A stretch of DNA of 64,000 bases. Origin: Paenibacillus sp. 19GGS1-52 (GTDB lineage Bacteria; Bacillota; Bacilli; Paenibacillales; Paenibacillaceae). A program made the translations under genes and the position numbers. The notes under the pieces were generated by a model. It had not been told where the DNA came from. It searched no databases and saw only the letters and a program-made list of their open reading frames with translations. Positions within the stretch are counted from its first letter, which is position 1, and every line of letters starts with the position of its first letter. The DNA is taken from positions 1,240,001 through 1,304,000 of the forward strand of contig NZ_CP059724.1 of the NCBI RefSeq assembly GCF_022369515.1. Direction: 5' to 3'. This document shows positions 8,946-16,009 of this stretch, in pieces.

Positions 8946-9008
8946 GCAGGGCTGGCTAGGGTAGCTGCAATTTAGAATAAAATCAAGCTCAAACGTTTGC
9001 TTACTACC

Positions 9009-9058
9009 AAAAACCTCCGCCTCGTGTGTGCAGCTGCACCTTGAGTTACGGAGGTTTT
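9009..9058. terminator. Bidirectional terminator between prfC and sspI
   Basis: AAAACCTCCG (9010-9019) pairs with CGGAGGTTTT (9049-9058). A/T runs on both sides let it serve prfC on the plus strand and sspI on the minus strand. Confidence 0.85.
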
Positions 9059-9077
9059 GTGCTGATTTTATTGCATG

Positions 9078-9314
9078 CTAGGATGTTATGGAGCCTAAAG
9101 GAATCGTCTTCAGGTGCTCATGCAGCAAAGTAACCAGGTTATCCTGCTTGGCGGTGTCGAGGTTCTTCCACATGATTTCAAACACAGCCCCAAGCCCTGG
9201 AAGCGCTGCTTCTGGCCCATCTACGGAGCCTTCAATCATATGCCGCAGATCGGCCTCAGACTGACCATGCACTTTATGAATGATCGCCTGGCGTAAATCA
9301 ATTGTAACTGGCAT
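9078..9314 (-). CDS. sspI: Small acid-soluble spore protein I
   Basis: About 78 residues. The pattern LRQAIIHKVHGQSEADL, then LPGLGAVFEIMWK and a short C-terminal helix matches SspI, a minor spore-core protein made in the forespore. The reading frame runs further upstream, but ATG (CAT at 9312-9314) has a GGGAGGTG SD and gives the family length. It is transcribed against its neighbours. In Bacillus, sspI sits beside the SpoU-type methyltransferase gene ysgA; here that gene is at 10145, with a K+ regulator gene between them. A sigma-G-like promoter lies just upstream. Confidence 0.88.
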   Translation of the reverse strand: MPVTIDLRQAIIHKVHGQSEADLRHMIEGSVDGPEAALPGLGAVFEIMWKNLDTAKQDNLVTLLHEHLKTIPLGSITS

Positions 9315-9360
9315 TACACACCTCCCTGAAATTTTGTTAAGCTGTTCAAGCACTTCGTTA

Positions 9361-9391
9361 TAATATGTCCTGGAGAAGATCGGAAAATTCA
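9361..9391 (-). promoter_or_regulatory. Sigma-G (forespore) type promoter of sspI
   Basis: On the minus strand TGAATT (-35, plus coordinates 9386-9391) is followed 18 bp later by CATATTA (-10, 9361-9367), close to the TGAATA / CATACTA consensus. It sits about 45 bp before the sspI start, as expected for a forespore gene. Confidence 0.65.
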
Positions 9392-9455
9392 AGTTTTTCA
9401 GACCTTATGATATACTTGTTGGAGTTATAGAATTGCTTTCGGGAGGTACATAGAC

Positions 9456-10115
9456 ATGGCTAAAAAACAATATGCCGTCATTGGAATGGGGCGTTTCGGG
9501 TCCAGTGTAGCTAAAGCGCTCAGCGGCATGGGGTTTGATGTCTTAGCGATTGATACAGATGAGCAGCGTACACAGGAAATATCGAACATAGTAACCCACG
9601 CCGTATCCGCAGATTCAACGGATGAAGAAGCGCTGCGCGCACTGGGCATCCGCAATTTTGACGTAGTGGTAGTAGCCATCGGTGAGGACATTCAAGCGAG
9701 TATTTTAACGACCCTTATATTGAAGGATCTTGGAGTACCCTCGATTATCGTCAAGGCCAAAAGTGAACTGCATGGTAAAGTACTAAGCAAGATTGGCGCA
9801 GATAAGGTGATTTATCCTGAACGTGATATGGGACTGCGGGTCGCCCATCATCTGGCCTCACCTAATATTCTTGATTATATTGAGTTGTCACCGGATTACA
9901 GTATTCTGGATATGAAAGTGTCCGGTTCCATGCTGGGCAAGAATCTGCAGGAGCTCGACATCCGGGCAAAGTATGGCTGCAACGTAATGGCTATTCGGAA
10001 GGATGAGCAGATGAACATCTCTCCTCGAGCTGAGGATCGTCTGGTTGATGGGGATATCCTCGTTATCGTTGGGCATAAGGACAATTTAACCAAGCTTGAA
10101 CGGGCATATCAATAA
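9456..10115 (+). CDS. KtrA/TrkA-type cytoplasmic regulator of K+ uptake
   Basis: 219 residues, the standard KtrA/KtrC length. The N-terminal RCK_N Rossmann domain has GMGRFGSSVAKAL at about 10-22 and an acidic residue at the end of the second strand (AIDTD), typical of NAD/ATP binding. The C-terminal RCK_C domain (about 140-219) contains the region that binds c-di-AMP in KtrA proteins. It forms a ring beneath a KtrB/KtrD channel and gates K+ entry. No channel gene is adjacent, as is common for KtrC-type genes. SD GGGAGGT precedes ATG 9456. No c-di-AMP riboswitch is visible upstream. Confidence 0.9.
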   Translation: MAKKQYAVIGMGRFGSSVAKALSGMGFDVLAIDTDEQRTQEISNIVTHAVSADSTDEEALRALGIRNFDVVVVAIGEDIQASILTTLILKDLGVPSIIVKAKSELHGKVLSKIGADKVIYPERDMGLRVAHHLASPNILDYIELSPDYSILDMKVSGSMLGKNLQELDIRAKYGCNVMAIRKDEQMNISPRAEDRLVDGDILVIVGHKDNLTKLERAYQ

Positions 10116-10144
10116 ATAGACAAGAGATGATGAGAGGATACCTT

Positions 10145-10939
10145 ATGGAAATTATATCTCCGCAAAATTCGCGGGTTAAAGAATGGGCTGGGCTGCAGGA
10201 GAAGAAACATCGCGACAAAGCCCAAAAATATATTCTCGAAGGAGTTCATCTGGTACAGGAAGCATTACTTGCCGAGGCTGAGGTAGAATGTCTGGCTTAT
10301 GACCTGGAAAGAGGAATGCCTAGTGAACTAAAAAAACTGCTGCAGTCGGTTCAGGGGATGGAGGTTATCGGGGTCTCGGCGGCGGTAATTTCCAAGTGCA
10401 GCAGCACGAATACGCCGCAGCCGGTCTTTGCTATTGTGCGTAAAGAGCAGCAGGGAGCAGAAGCCATCTTGTCGAAAAAAGATTCCCTGGTCGTTGTTCT
10501 GGACGGAGTCCAGGACCCCGGTAATGTCGGCACCATCATCCGCAGTGCGGATGCCGCGGGTGCGGACGGAGTGATTCTCGGTCTTGGCTGCGCCGACCTC
10601 TATAATCCGAAGACCATCCGCTCCACGATGGGCTCGATGTTCCACCTCCCCGTAGTGGAGGGGAATTTAAGTGAAATCCTACCGCAGGCACGCGAACGCG
10701 GTGCGCTGCTGGTCAGTACCTCGCTGCATGGAGAAGAAACATGCTACAGCCATGATTTTCATGGCAGCCAGTGGCTGCTTATCGGCAGCGAAGGTAAGGG
10801 TATCTCGCCAGAAACGGCCCGACTCGTCGACAAGAGCATCATTATCCCGATGGCCGGCCGCGCCGAGTCGCTGAACGCGGCGATGGCGGCGACGATTTTA
10901 TTGTTTGAAGGGATGCGGCAGCGGGGCTTTAAACAATAA
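10145..10939 (+). CDS. SpoU/TrmH family RNA 2'-O-methyltransferase (YsgA-like)
   Basis: 264 residues. It has an N-terminal substrate-binding domain (SPQNSRVKEWAGL, YILEGVHLVQEAL), then the SPOUT knot with motif 1 (LDGVQDPGNVGTIIRSADA), motif 2 (IGSEGKGIS) and motif 3 (IPMAGRAESLNAAMA). These bind SAM in a trefoil knot and methylate a ribose of rRNA or tRNA; the exact target is not known for this type. ATG 10145 with GAGAGG 7-8 nt upstream is favoured over the in-frame codons from 10127. It follows the KtrA-like gene closely, and pheS, often next in Bacillus, is absent here. Confidence 0.9.
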   Translation: MEIISPQNSRVKEWAGLQEKKHRDKAQKYILEGVHLVQEALLAEAEVECLAYDLERGMPSELKKLLQSVQGMEVIGVSAAVISKCSSTNTPQPVFAIVRKEQQGAEAILSKKDSLVVVLDGVQDPGNVGTIIRSADAAGADGVILGLGCADLYNPKTIRSTMGSMFHLPVVEGNLSEILPQARERGALLVSTSLHGEETCYSHDFHGSQWLLIGSEGKGISPETARLVDKSIIIPMAGRAESLNAAMAATILLFEGMRQRGFKQ

Positions 10940-11002
10940 ATAATTCCTGTCCAATTTCAATAAAACTGTCCAGGAATAAAAATTAGTATCCACAAGAAGA
11001 CC

Positions 11003-11052
11003 AAAGACTGGAGAAGATCGATCCTTTCCTCGATCCATTTCCCAGTCTTTTT
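11003..11052 (+). terminator. Terminator after the SpoU methyltransferase gene
   Basis: AAAGACTGG (11003-11011) pairs with CCAGTCTTT (11042-11050), followed by TT, with an inner GATCGA/TCGATC stem. Terminators at 19195 and 21061 share the AGACTGG stem base. Confidence 0.85.
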
Positions 11053-11430
11053 GTCGTTGCGGTAGAACATAATGGAGGATTTCTCAATCTTTTCCCGAAT
11101 AATTACTCCATCAGAAACCCAAGCAGCTCAAGGGTTCAGAGGTTGTGAGAGGTCTTTACTTAAGCTTTTACTCAAGCCATTGCCCTGGTTTATAAGAACC
11201 TGATCCCAGTTTTCTGCTCTTGTAACCTGACATGACGGGACACGAATTATTATCTCGAAAATGAAGGGGAAGGTTTGTGGGGCAAGGGATTGGGGCATGT
11301 TGGAGAGGGGCAAAATTTGAGACAAAATTTTTTATGTTTTTACAGGGGCTGTTAAACAACAATAACTCCTACTGTGAGTTGTAATTCAGTTTGGTATTGA
11401 TTTGGAACGTAGTTTTGGACCAACGAAGTC
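11053..11430. other. Gene-free stretch with one copy of a 40-nt direct repeat
   Basis: I see no credible gene here. 11096-11135 resembles 12503-12543 (CGAATAATTACTC, then GAAACCCAAGCAG and TCAAGGG), so the stalk-domain gene at 11673 is flanked by two diverged copies. The region may be a remnant of a duplicated or inserted segment. Confidence 0.5.
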
Positions 11431-11475
11431 AGTCCTGATGATCAAGAAGATCTTGATGTATCAGGACTTTTTTTT
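11431..11475 (+). terminator. Strong terminator with no recognisable upstream gene
   Basis: AGTCCTGAT (11431-11439) pairs with ATCAGGACT (11460-11468), with an inner ATCAAGA/TCTTGAT stem and eight T residues. No gene is identifiable in the ~380 bp before it, so it may end a small RNA or mark a lost gene. Confidence 0.8.
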
Positions 11476-11672
11476 ATCCTTAATCTTTTCAAGTACTGAA
11501 TTTGAGGTTCGGAATTCCTGTAAGGACAATTGGCACAAAGCGTGCTCGGAGGTGGTTGTTATTAACGATATTGGACAAATATCAAACGTTTACGAAAGCT
11601 GCATAACCTTAATCAAGCTGAATTTGCTAAGATAGTGAACAAAGATAGTTATGTAAAGGATGGTGCACTGGA

Positions 11673-12494
11673 TTGATGAAGAAAATGCGTTATTTGCTTG
11701 GTCTATTAGTCGTATTAGTTTCTGTTCCTGCTTTATCTGTTTCAGCCGCCAATACCCCATCTCAATCAACAGTACTTTTAAAACTCAATCAATTTTATGT
11801 GATCTATACTGCTCCTATGGCGCCTTATGTCGATAAAGAGAACCGATTAATGGTTCCTTTGCGCAGCCTTTCGAATTTATTATCGGCGGATGTAACCTAT
11901 AATGCAGACAGCAAAACGGCACTCATTTCAAGAAAAAATTATGGGAAGATCAGCGACAAATTCTATACGATAAAGATGACCATAGGCTCCCCAAAAGTTG
12001 AGATCAATGGGGTTTCATCCGAAATGGATACACTTCCCACTTTGTATAAAGGAAGTATGTTTGTTCCTTTGAGTATTATTTCAACCTCATTCCACATCGA
12101 TACGGGTTGGGATCAATCCAAGAGAATCGTAACCCTAAAGGTTGATCCGGCTTATTTGCCATCTGGAGTTGTCAGCGATGAATTGCATTTTTTATCAGAT
12201 AAACTGAACAAGGATATCAGGCCCCTTAAAGCTTCTGTTACTACACACACTAATTCAAGTGGAATAAATGTAACAAACGTCCAACTGACTGCTGTAAATG
12301 AAGGGGAATCGGCTGTTTTGAACGACCAACTGTACCTGCACTTTTATGTACAAGATCCCAGTTTTCATATCATTGACATCTCTAACCTACCCGGAAAGAT
12401 AGAGCCGGGAGGGACATTTACAGTAGAAACGGCACCTTATTCAATTCTATCAGATTCCCTTCAATATATTCTTGTTGGAGCTTATAACAATTAA
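11673..12494 (+). CDS. Secreted protein with a copper-amine-oxidase N-terminal (stalk-like) domain
   Basis: About 273 residues with a clear signal peptide (basic MKKMRYLLG, hydrophobic core, cleavage after VSAA). Residues ~45-160 form the repeated beta-alpha motif found in Paenibacillus cell-surface proteins (VPLRSLSNLLSADVTYNADSKTA, then MFVPLSIISTSFHIDTGWD). The C-terminal ~100 residues are a beta-rich domain I do not recognise. These domains are not oxidases; they are thought to be surface or wall-associated modules. TTG 11673 (AAAGGA 12 nt upstream) or ATG 11676 is the start. Direct repeats at 11096 and 12503 flank the gene. Confidence 0.75.
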   Translation: MMKKMRYLLGLLVVLVSVPALSVSAANTPSQSTVLLKLNQFYVIYTAPMAPYVDKENRLMVPLRSLSNLLSADVTYNADSKTALISRKNYGKISDKFYTIKMTIGSPKVEINGVSSEMDTLPTLYKGSMFVPLSIISTSFHIDTGWDQSKRIVTLKVDPAYLPSGVVSDELHFLSDKLNKDIRPLKASVTTHTNSSGINVTNVQLTAVNEGESAVLNDQLYLHFYVQDPSFHIIDISNLPGKIEPGGTFTVETAPYSILSDSLQYILVGAYNN

Positions 12495-12502
12495 TAAGAA
12501 GC

Positions 12503-12543
12503 ACCGAATAATTACTCAATCTGAAACCCAAGCAGTTCAAGGG
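12503..12543. repeat. Second copy of the 40-nt direct repeat flanking the stalk-domain gene
   Basis: CGAATAATTACTC at 12505, followed by GAAACCCAAGCAG and TCAAGGG, matches 11096-11135 with a few changes. Neither copy lies in a gene I can support. Confidence 0.55.
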
Positions 12544-12732
12544 AACCAACGGGATCGTATCGATCAACCTAAAGACGAGGAAGATCAATTGGTCCATAAC
12601 GATAAATCCCAAAATGGAGAGCCCAGCAATCATCGGCAAAGACGGAACAATAGATGGGTGAGGCCAGAAGCTATTTGCTTACGGCACCTATAAACATCTT
12701 GAATTCTCTCTACAATGGTTTTAAAAGATATT

Positions 12733-12773
12733 GAAAAGCCCGCACTCAGCCTAACTGCTGATTGTGGGCTTTT
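12733..12773. terminator. Bidirectional terminator next to the XRE-cupin gene
   Basis: GAAAAGCCCGCA (12733-12744) pairs with TGTGGGCTTTT (12763-12773), one G-T mismatch, with an inner CAGC/GCTG. On the minus strand it is followed by a T-rich stretch just after the stop at 12777. Confidence 0.7.
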
Positions 12774-12776
12774 GTC

Positions 12777-13328
12777 TTAGATGAGGTCCTGTCCGTTCTC
12801 ATTCTCTGTATAGATGGAGATTAGCACGATTGCCGTATCTTCACCAATATTTCTTACTAAATGGGGCGTGCAAGCATTCCAGCTAAAAGAATCTCCTTCA
12901 CCAAATTCAGCCCCGTCTTCCCCTTGTTCCGCATATATTCTCCCTTTAAGAACCACATGTACCTCCTGTCCTTCATGTGCATGGGGAGCATCTCCAATCA
13001 TAGCACCAGGAGGAAACTCTACTATTGTCATCCGTACGTTCTTTGTGGAACTCAAGTGTTCTACTTTTAGATGGGCTGAACCGCTAGTTGTGATTGTCCG
13101 TTCGTCTTTTCGAACAATTCGCATACGCTCTTCTTTCTTTAACAGCAAATAGGCTAGTGGTACTTTCAGAGCTTGGGCTATGTTTTCCAGCGTTGAAATG
13201 GACGGTGAGGTCTTATTCGTTTCAACCTGACTCATAAAGCCTTGGGACAGGCCGGTCATTTCGCATATTTGAGCGATAGTGATATTTTTTCGTTTCCGGA
13301 TTGCTCGTATAGTAGAGCCAATATCCAT
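12777..13328 (-). CDS. XRE-family regulator with C-terminal cupin domain
   Basis: 183 residues. An HTH_3 domain at 5-62 (IAQICEMTGLSQGFMSQVETNKTSPSI, quoted in part) is followed by a cupin at ~105-175 (FPPGAMIGDAPHAHEGQEVHVVLKG), whose His residues could bind a metal or small ligand. Such proteins usually repress a neighbouring operon and respond to a small molecule through the cupin. The gene diverges from doxX. The 143-bp gap holds perfect inverted repeats over the doxX -35, so it probably represses itself and the doxX-esterase-dioxygenase operon. SD CCGGAGG supports the start. Confidence 0.9.
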   Translation of the reverse strand: MDIGSTIRAIRKRKNITIAQICEMTGLSQGFMSQVETNKTSPSISTLENIAQALKVPLAYLLLKKEERMRIVRKDERTITTSGSAHLKVEHLSSTKNVRMTIVEFPPGAMIGDAPHAHEGQEVHVVLKGRIYAEQGEDGAEFGEGDSFSWNACTPHLVRNIGEDTAIVLISIYTENENGQDLI

Positions 13329-13353
13329 CTGATCACACCTCCGGAATATTTGT

Positions 13354-13418
13354 AATACAAAACTTAATTTTATATTATCAATTTTTGTATTGACAAGTCA
13401 ATGTGATTCGCGTTAAAT
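13354..13418 (+). promoter_or_regulatory. doxX promoter with candidate operators for the XRE-cupin regulator
   Basis: TTGACA (13390-13395), 17 bp, then TTAAAT (13413-13418) forms a sigma-A promoter. The perfect palindrome TTGACAAGTCAA (13390-13401) sits on the -35. A wider inverted repeat AATACAAAA (13354-13362) / TTTTGTATT (13383-13391) ends at the same -35. Both are good repressor-site candidates. Confidence 0.65.
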
Positions 13419-13471
13419 TACACATATAGAAAATATATTCTTATTACTAATATTTTAGGGGCGAGAAATGA

Positions 13472-13876
13472 ATGAATAGAACAACTGTTGTTTCCATTAT
13501 TATGCGTGTGGTGCTGGGCATCATATTTGTATTCCATGCTGTAGATAAGTTTCAAATGGGTCTTGGCAATGTAGAAGCATGGTTTACCTCATTAGGTATT
13601 CCGGGATTTGTAGCTTATGTTGTGGTGGTGATTGAACTTGTCGGCGGTATTATGCTTATATTGGGATTATTTACTCGTTATGTATCAGCATTGTTTGTGA
13701 TTGTGCTCATCGGTGCCATTATGACTGCTAAATTATCAGTAGGACTTCTGGGCAATGGTCAGATGGCAGGTTATGAGCTGGACCTCGGATTTATCTTGAT
13801 CTCGTTGTATCTGATTGTTGCCGATCGAACACCGCTATCTGTTGACCATCTTGTTATGGGCAAGCGCAGCAGATAA
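13472..13876 (+). CDS. DoxX family membrane protein
   Basis: 134 residues with four hydrophobic segments and the DoxX signature near the N-terminus (RVVLGIIFVFHAVDKF). DoxX/MhqP/CatD-type proteins are small membrane subunits linked to thiol, quinone and catechol stress in Bacillus, often beside ring-cleaving dioxygenases. ATG 13472 follows AGGGGCGAG. An out-of-frame ATG at 13468 would stop after three codons. It is the first gene of an operon with the esterase (24-bp gap) and dioxygenase. Confidence 0.88.
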   Translation: MNRTTVVSIIMRVVLGIIFVFHAVDKFQMGLGNVEAWFTSLGIPGFVAYVVVVIELVGGIMLILGLFTRYVSALFVIVLIGAIMTAKLSVGLLGNGQMAGYELDLGFILISLYLIVADRTPLSVDHLVMGKRSR

Positions 13877-13900
13877 CTTTCAACTAAGGAGGGAACGAAG

Positions 13901-14551
13901 ATGAATCCTATTTATCAATATGACGTTCATTTACCGGTTAATCTGGCGCAAGGCAAGAAATATCCAACGATTTTCACCTTCCACGGCAAAGGATCGAATG
14001 AACAAAATATGTTCGGCTTGGTCGCTCCATTGGCTAAAGATTTCATTATCATCGGGGTTCGCGGTAACTTGCCGCTTGGTGCGGGGTACCAGTATTACGA
14101 TTTAAAAAGCTTGGGAAACCCCATTCGGGAGATGTTTGACCAAGCAGCTATAGATCTTGAAGCATTCATTCATTACGCAACGGAGAAGTATCCAATCGAT
14201 TCTGACAAACGTTATTTGCTTGGTTTCAGTCAAGGTGCAATTCTGTCCATGACACTTGCGCTTACGATGGGAGAACAATTAAAGGGAATCGTAGCGCTGA
14301 GCGGATATATTCCTGTATTTGTGAAAACAGAATACTCCCTTCGCAGTATTAAAGATGTTTCCGTATTTGCCTCACATGGTGAATACGATTCTGTATTTCC
14401 GGTTCGTATCGGGCACGAGACAGCGGCCTATTTAAAAGAACAAACGGAGCACTTAACTTTCAAACTATATCCGACCGACCACGGCGTATCTGAAGAAAAC
14501 CAACTCGATTTGGTGAATTGGTTGAAGCAGGATGCCGAATTAAGCAAATAA
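13901..14551 (+). CDS. Phospholipase/carboxylesterase family alpha/beta hydrolase (MhqD-like)
   Basis: 216 residues. The oxyanion motif FHGKGSNEQN lies at about 28-37, the nucleophile elbow GFSQGA near 108, then an Asp in GEYDSVFPV and a His in TDHGVSEE complete a Ser-Asp-His triad. There is no signal peptide, so it is cytoplasmic. Family members hydrolyse small esters or thioesters; MhqD of Bacillus belongs to the quinone-resistance regulon. It is placed between doxX and an extradiol dioxygenase, each within 25 bp, with AAGGAGGG before the ATG. The substrate is unknown. Confidence 0.85.
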   Translation: MNPIYQYDVHLPVNLAQGKKYPTIFTFHGKGSNEQNMFGLVAPLAKDFIIIGVRGNLPLGAGYQYYDLKSLGNPIREMFDQAAIDLEAFIHYATEKYPIDSDKRYLLGFSQGAILSMTLALTMGEQLKGIVALSGYIPVFVKTEYSLRSIKDVSVFASHGEYDSVFPVRIGHETAAYLKEQTEHLTFKLYPTDHGVSEENQLDLVNWLKQDAELSK

Positions 14552-14564
14552 GGAGTGAAAACAC

Positions 14565-15335
14565 ATGATACCATCCTATTTTTTCGCACACGGCGCACCC
14601 TCAATCGTGCTCGAGGATAACGAATATACCAAGCTGCTTAAGGAGTTTAAAGACCACACGCCAAAGCCAAAAGCGATTGTGCTCTTCTCCGCTCATTGGG
14701 AGGAATCGGTACAGACGATTGGTGCCGCTGCAACGTATGAAACCATTTATGATTTTGGCGGATTCCAGGACGAGCTGTACCAGATGACGTATCCGGCTCA
14801 AACTGACCTACCGCTTGTGGAACAGATTCAAAGCTTGTTTACAAAGTATGGTATTGAGAACAATCGAAATGAACAAAGAGGTTTGGACCACGGGGCATGG
14901 GCCATTCTAAAACTCTTATATCCAGATGCAGATATCCCAGTCGTAGCGCTATCCGTAAATCGGTATTTATCTAATGAGCAGCAGTATCAGATTGGCAAGG
15001 CATTGGCGGAGCTTCGCGAGCAGGATGTGCTTATTATCGGAAGCGGAGGAACCGTTCATAATTTAAGGAAATTGAACTGGCGGTCCGAGGGCATTGACAA
15101 TTGGGCGGAGCAATTCGACAACTGGATTCAAAGTAAGGTGGAGTCATGGGATACGAAAGCCTTGTTTCAATACCATGAGCTTGCTCCCCATGCAGGGGAG
15201 GCCGTCCCGACGAGTGAACATTTCATTCCACTTCTACTTGCCATGGGAACAGGTGACGCTAACCGGGAAGCGAAGCTGCTGCACCGCAGCTATCAATACG
15301 GCAATCTGAGTTTGAGTTGCTGGCAGTTTAATTAA
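14565..15335 (+). CDS. Class III extradiol dioxygenase (LigB / DOPA-dioxygenase-like)
   Basis: 256 residues. Metal-site histidines are in place: HGAPS near the N-terminus, SAHWEESVQTI, GLDHGAWAIL and GTVHNLRKL. This is the pattern of small LigB-type Fe(II) or Zn enzymes such as 4,5-DOPA extradiol dioxygenase (YgiD), which open catechol rings. It is cytoplasmic. It lies 13 bp after the esterase gene with AGGAGTG as SD and is the last gene before a terminator. Together with doxX and the esterase it suggests removal of quinones or catechols. Confidence 0.88.
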   Translation: MIPSYFFAHGAPSIVLEDNEYTKLLKEFKDHTPKPKAIVLFSAHWEESVQTIGAAATYETIYDFGGFQDELYQMTYPAQTDLPLVEQIQSLFTKYGIENNRNEQRGLDHGAWAILKLLYPDADIPVVALSVNRYLSNEQQYQIGKALAELREQDVLIIGSGGTVHNLRKLNWRSEGIDNWAEQFDNWIQSKVESWDTKALFQYHELAPHAGEAVPTSEHFIPLLLAMGTGDANREAKLLHRSYQYGNLSLSCWQFN

Positions 15336-15394
15336 GGTAAAATGAAAGAGGGCCGATCAGGAGGTATTGATCAAATGCTTAATTACACATACCT

Positions 15395-15425
15395 AAAGCC
15401 TAAGTCGTTAAGACTAGGCTTTTTT
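15395..15425 (+). terminator. Terminator of the doxX-esterase-dioxygenase operon
   Basis: AAAGCCTAAGTC (15395-15406) pairs with GACTAGGCTTT (one bulge), followed by a T-run to 15425. Confidence 0.85.
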
Positions 15426-15506
15426 CTCATGGGCTATGGTCTATTAAGCAAACGAAAAATGTTATTATATCTAACAAAATGTGAAGGGGAATTCTCTCGT
15501 GTACGA

Positions 15507-15692
15507 CTAGAACAGTTTCCAAACCCTACCCGAATTTTCAGAGGCAGCATGTGCGGTCTCATAATCCGTTTTGAAAATCCCCTCAAATTTGGATTCAAAT
15601 ATCTCATAATTCAAAAGTTCAATATCTTGTGTGGTTTGTGTACCATTCTCTAACCTTTGCCATGCCTGAGCAATTTCATAGTCAGGGTCCAA
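15507..15692 (-). pseudogene. Remnant resembling the C-terminus of a polymorphic-toxin-type protein
   Basis: The minus-strand frame is open for about 70 codons after a TAG near 15720. It reads LDPDYEIAQAWQRLENG, then LLNYEIFESKFEGIFKT and YETAHAAS. This pattern (xAxAWQRL, LLxHExxE, AHxxA) is what I recall from C-terminal domains of secreted Rhs/LXG-type toxins. No ATG start is available, only TTG 15692 with an adjacent GGAAGG, and no N-terminal body or immunity gene is next to it. It is most likely a decayed fragment; a short real gene is less likely. Confidence 0.4.
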
Positions 15693-15931
15693 CCTTCCGT
15701 TTCCGCTTGACTTGATATGCTAAGCTCTCCGTTTTTTTTGTATCTTCTCTGATCTCTAAATAGCGTAAGAGATATATACAATTAGTTAGGATTGTGAAGG
15801 CCAGTGTTAGTATTCTACATTTCTTGTTTATGAAGTTTGTTTCGCAGCTGTTTCTCTCAGCGCAGAGTTCTTTAAATTTTAACTTTGACTTTTGAGGAAA
15901 TCGAATATATTATAGCTAATAGAGTTAATAA

Positions 15932-15967
15932 TGATAATCATTATCAGTTTAGAGATAATGATTATCA
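15932..15967 (+). promoter_or_regulatory. Two adjacent Fur boxes upstream of the siderophore-uptake genes
   Basis: TGATAATCATTATCA (15932-15946) is a perfect 7-1-7 Fur inverted repeat. The 19-bp window AATAATGATAATCATTATC matches the classical box at 18 of 19 positions. A second 7-1-7 site, AGATAATGATTATCA (15953-15967), has one mismatch. Both lie 43-78 bp before the GTG at 16010, indicating iron repression. Confidence 0.92.
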
Positions 15968-16009
15968 TACGAATTAATTTAGTTAATACATAATAGGGGG
16001 ATATACAAA

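Noticed and set aside
9315..9455. ydaO-type c-di-AMP riboswitch before the KtrA-like gene
   Set aside because: The 140-bp gap is too short and contains the sspI promoter; no conserved aptamer elements are seen.
11402..11635. 77-codon reading frame
   Set aside because: It runs through a strong terminator (11431-11475), has no SD and no family-like pattern.
12472..12693. Hydrophilic plus-strand frame and hydrophobic minus-strand frame
   Set aside because: Neither has an SD or a recognisable domain; the interval holds one of the 40-nt direct repeats, so the open frames may be accidental.
15342..15653. 103-codon reading frame
   Set aside because: It covers the terminator at 15395 and lies opposite the better-supported minus-strand remnant.
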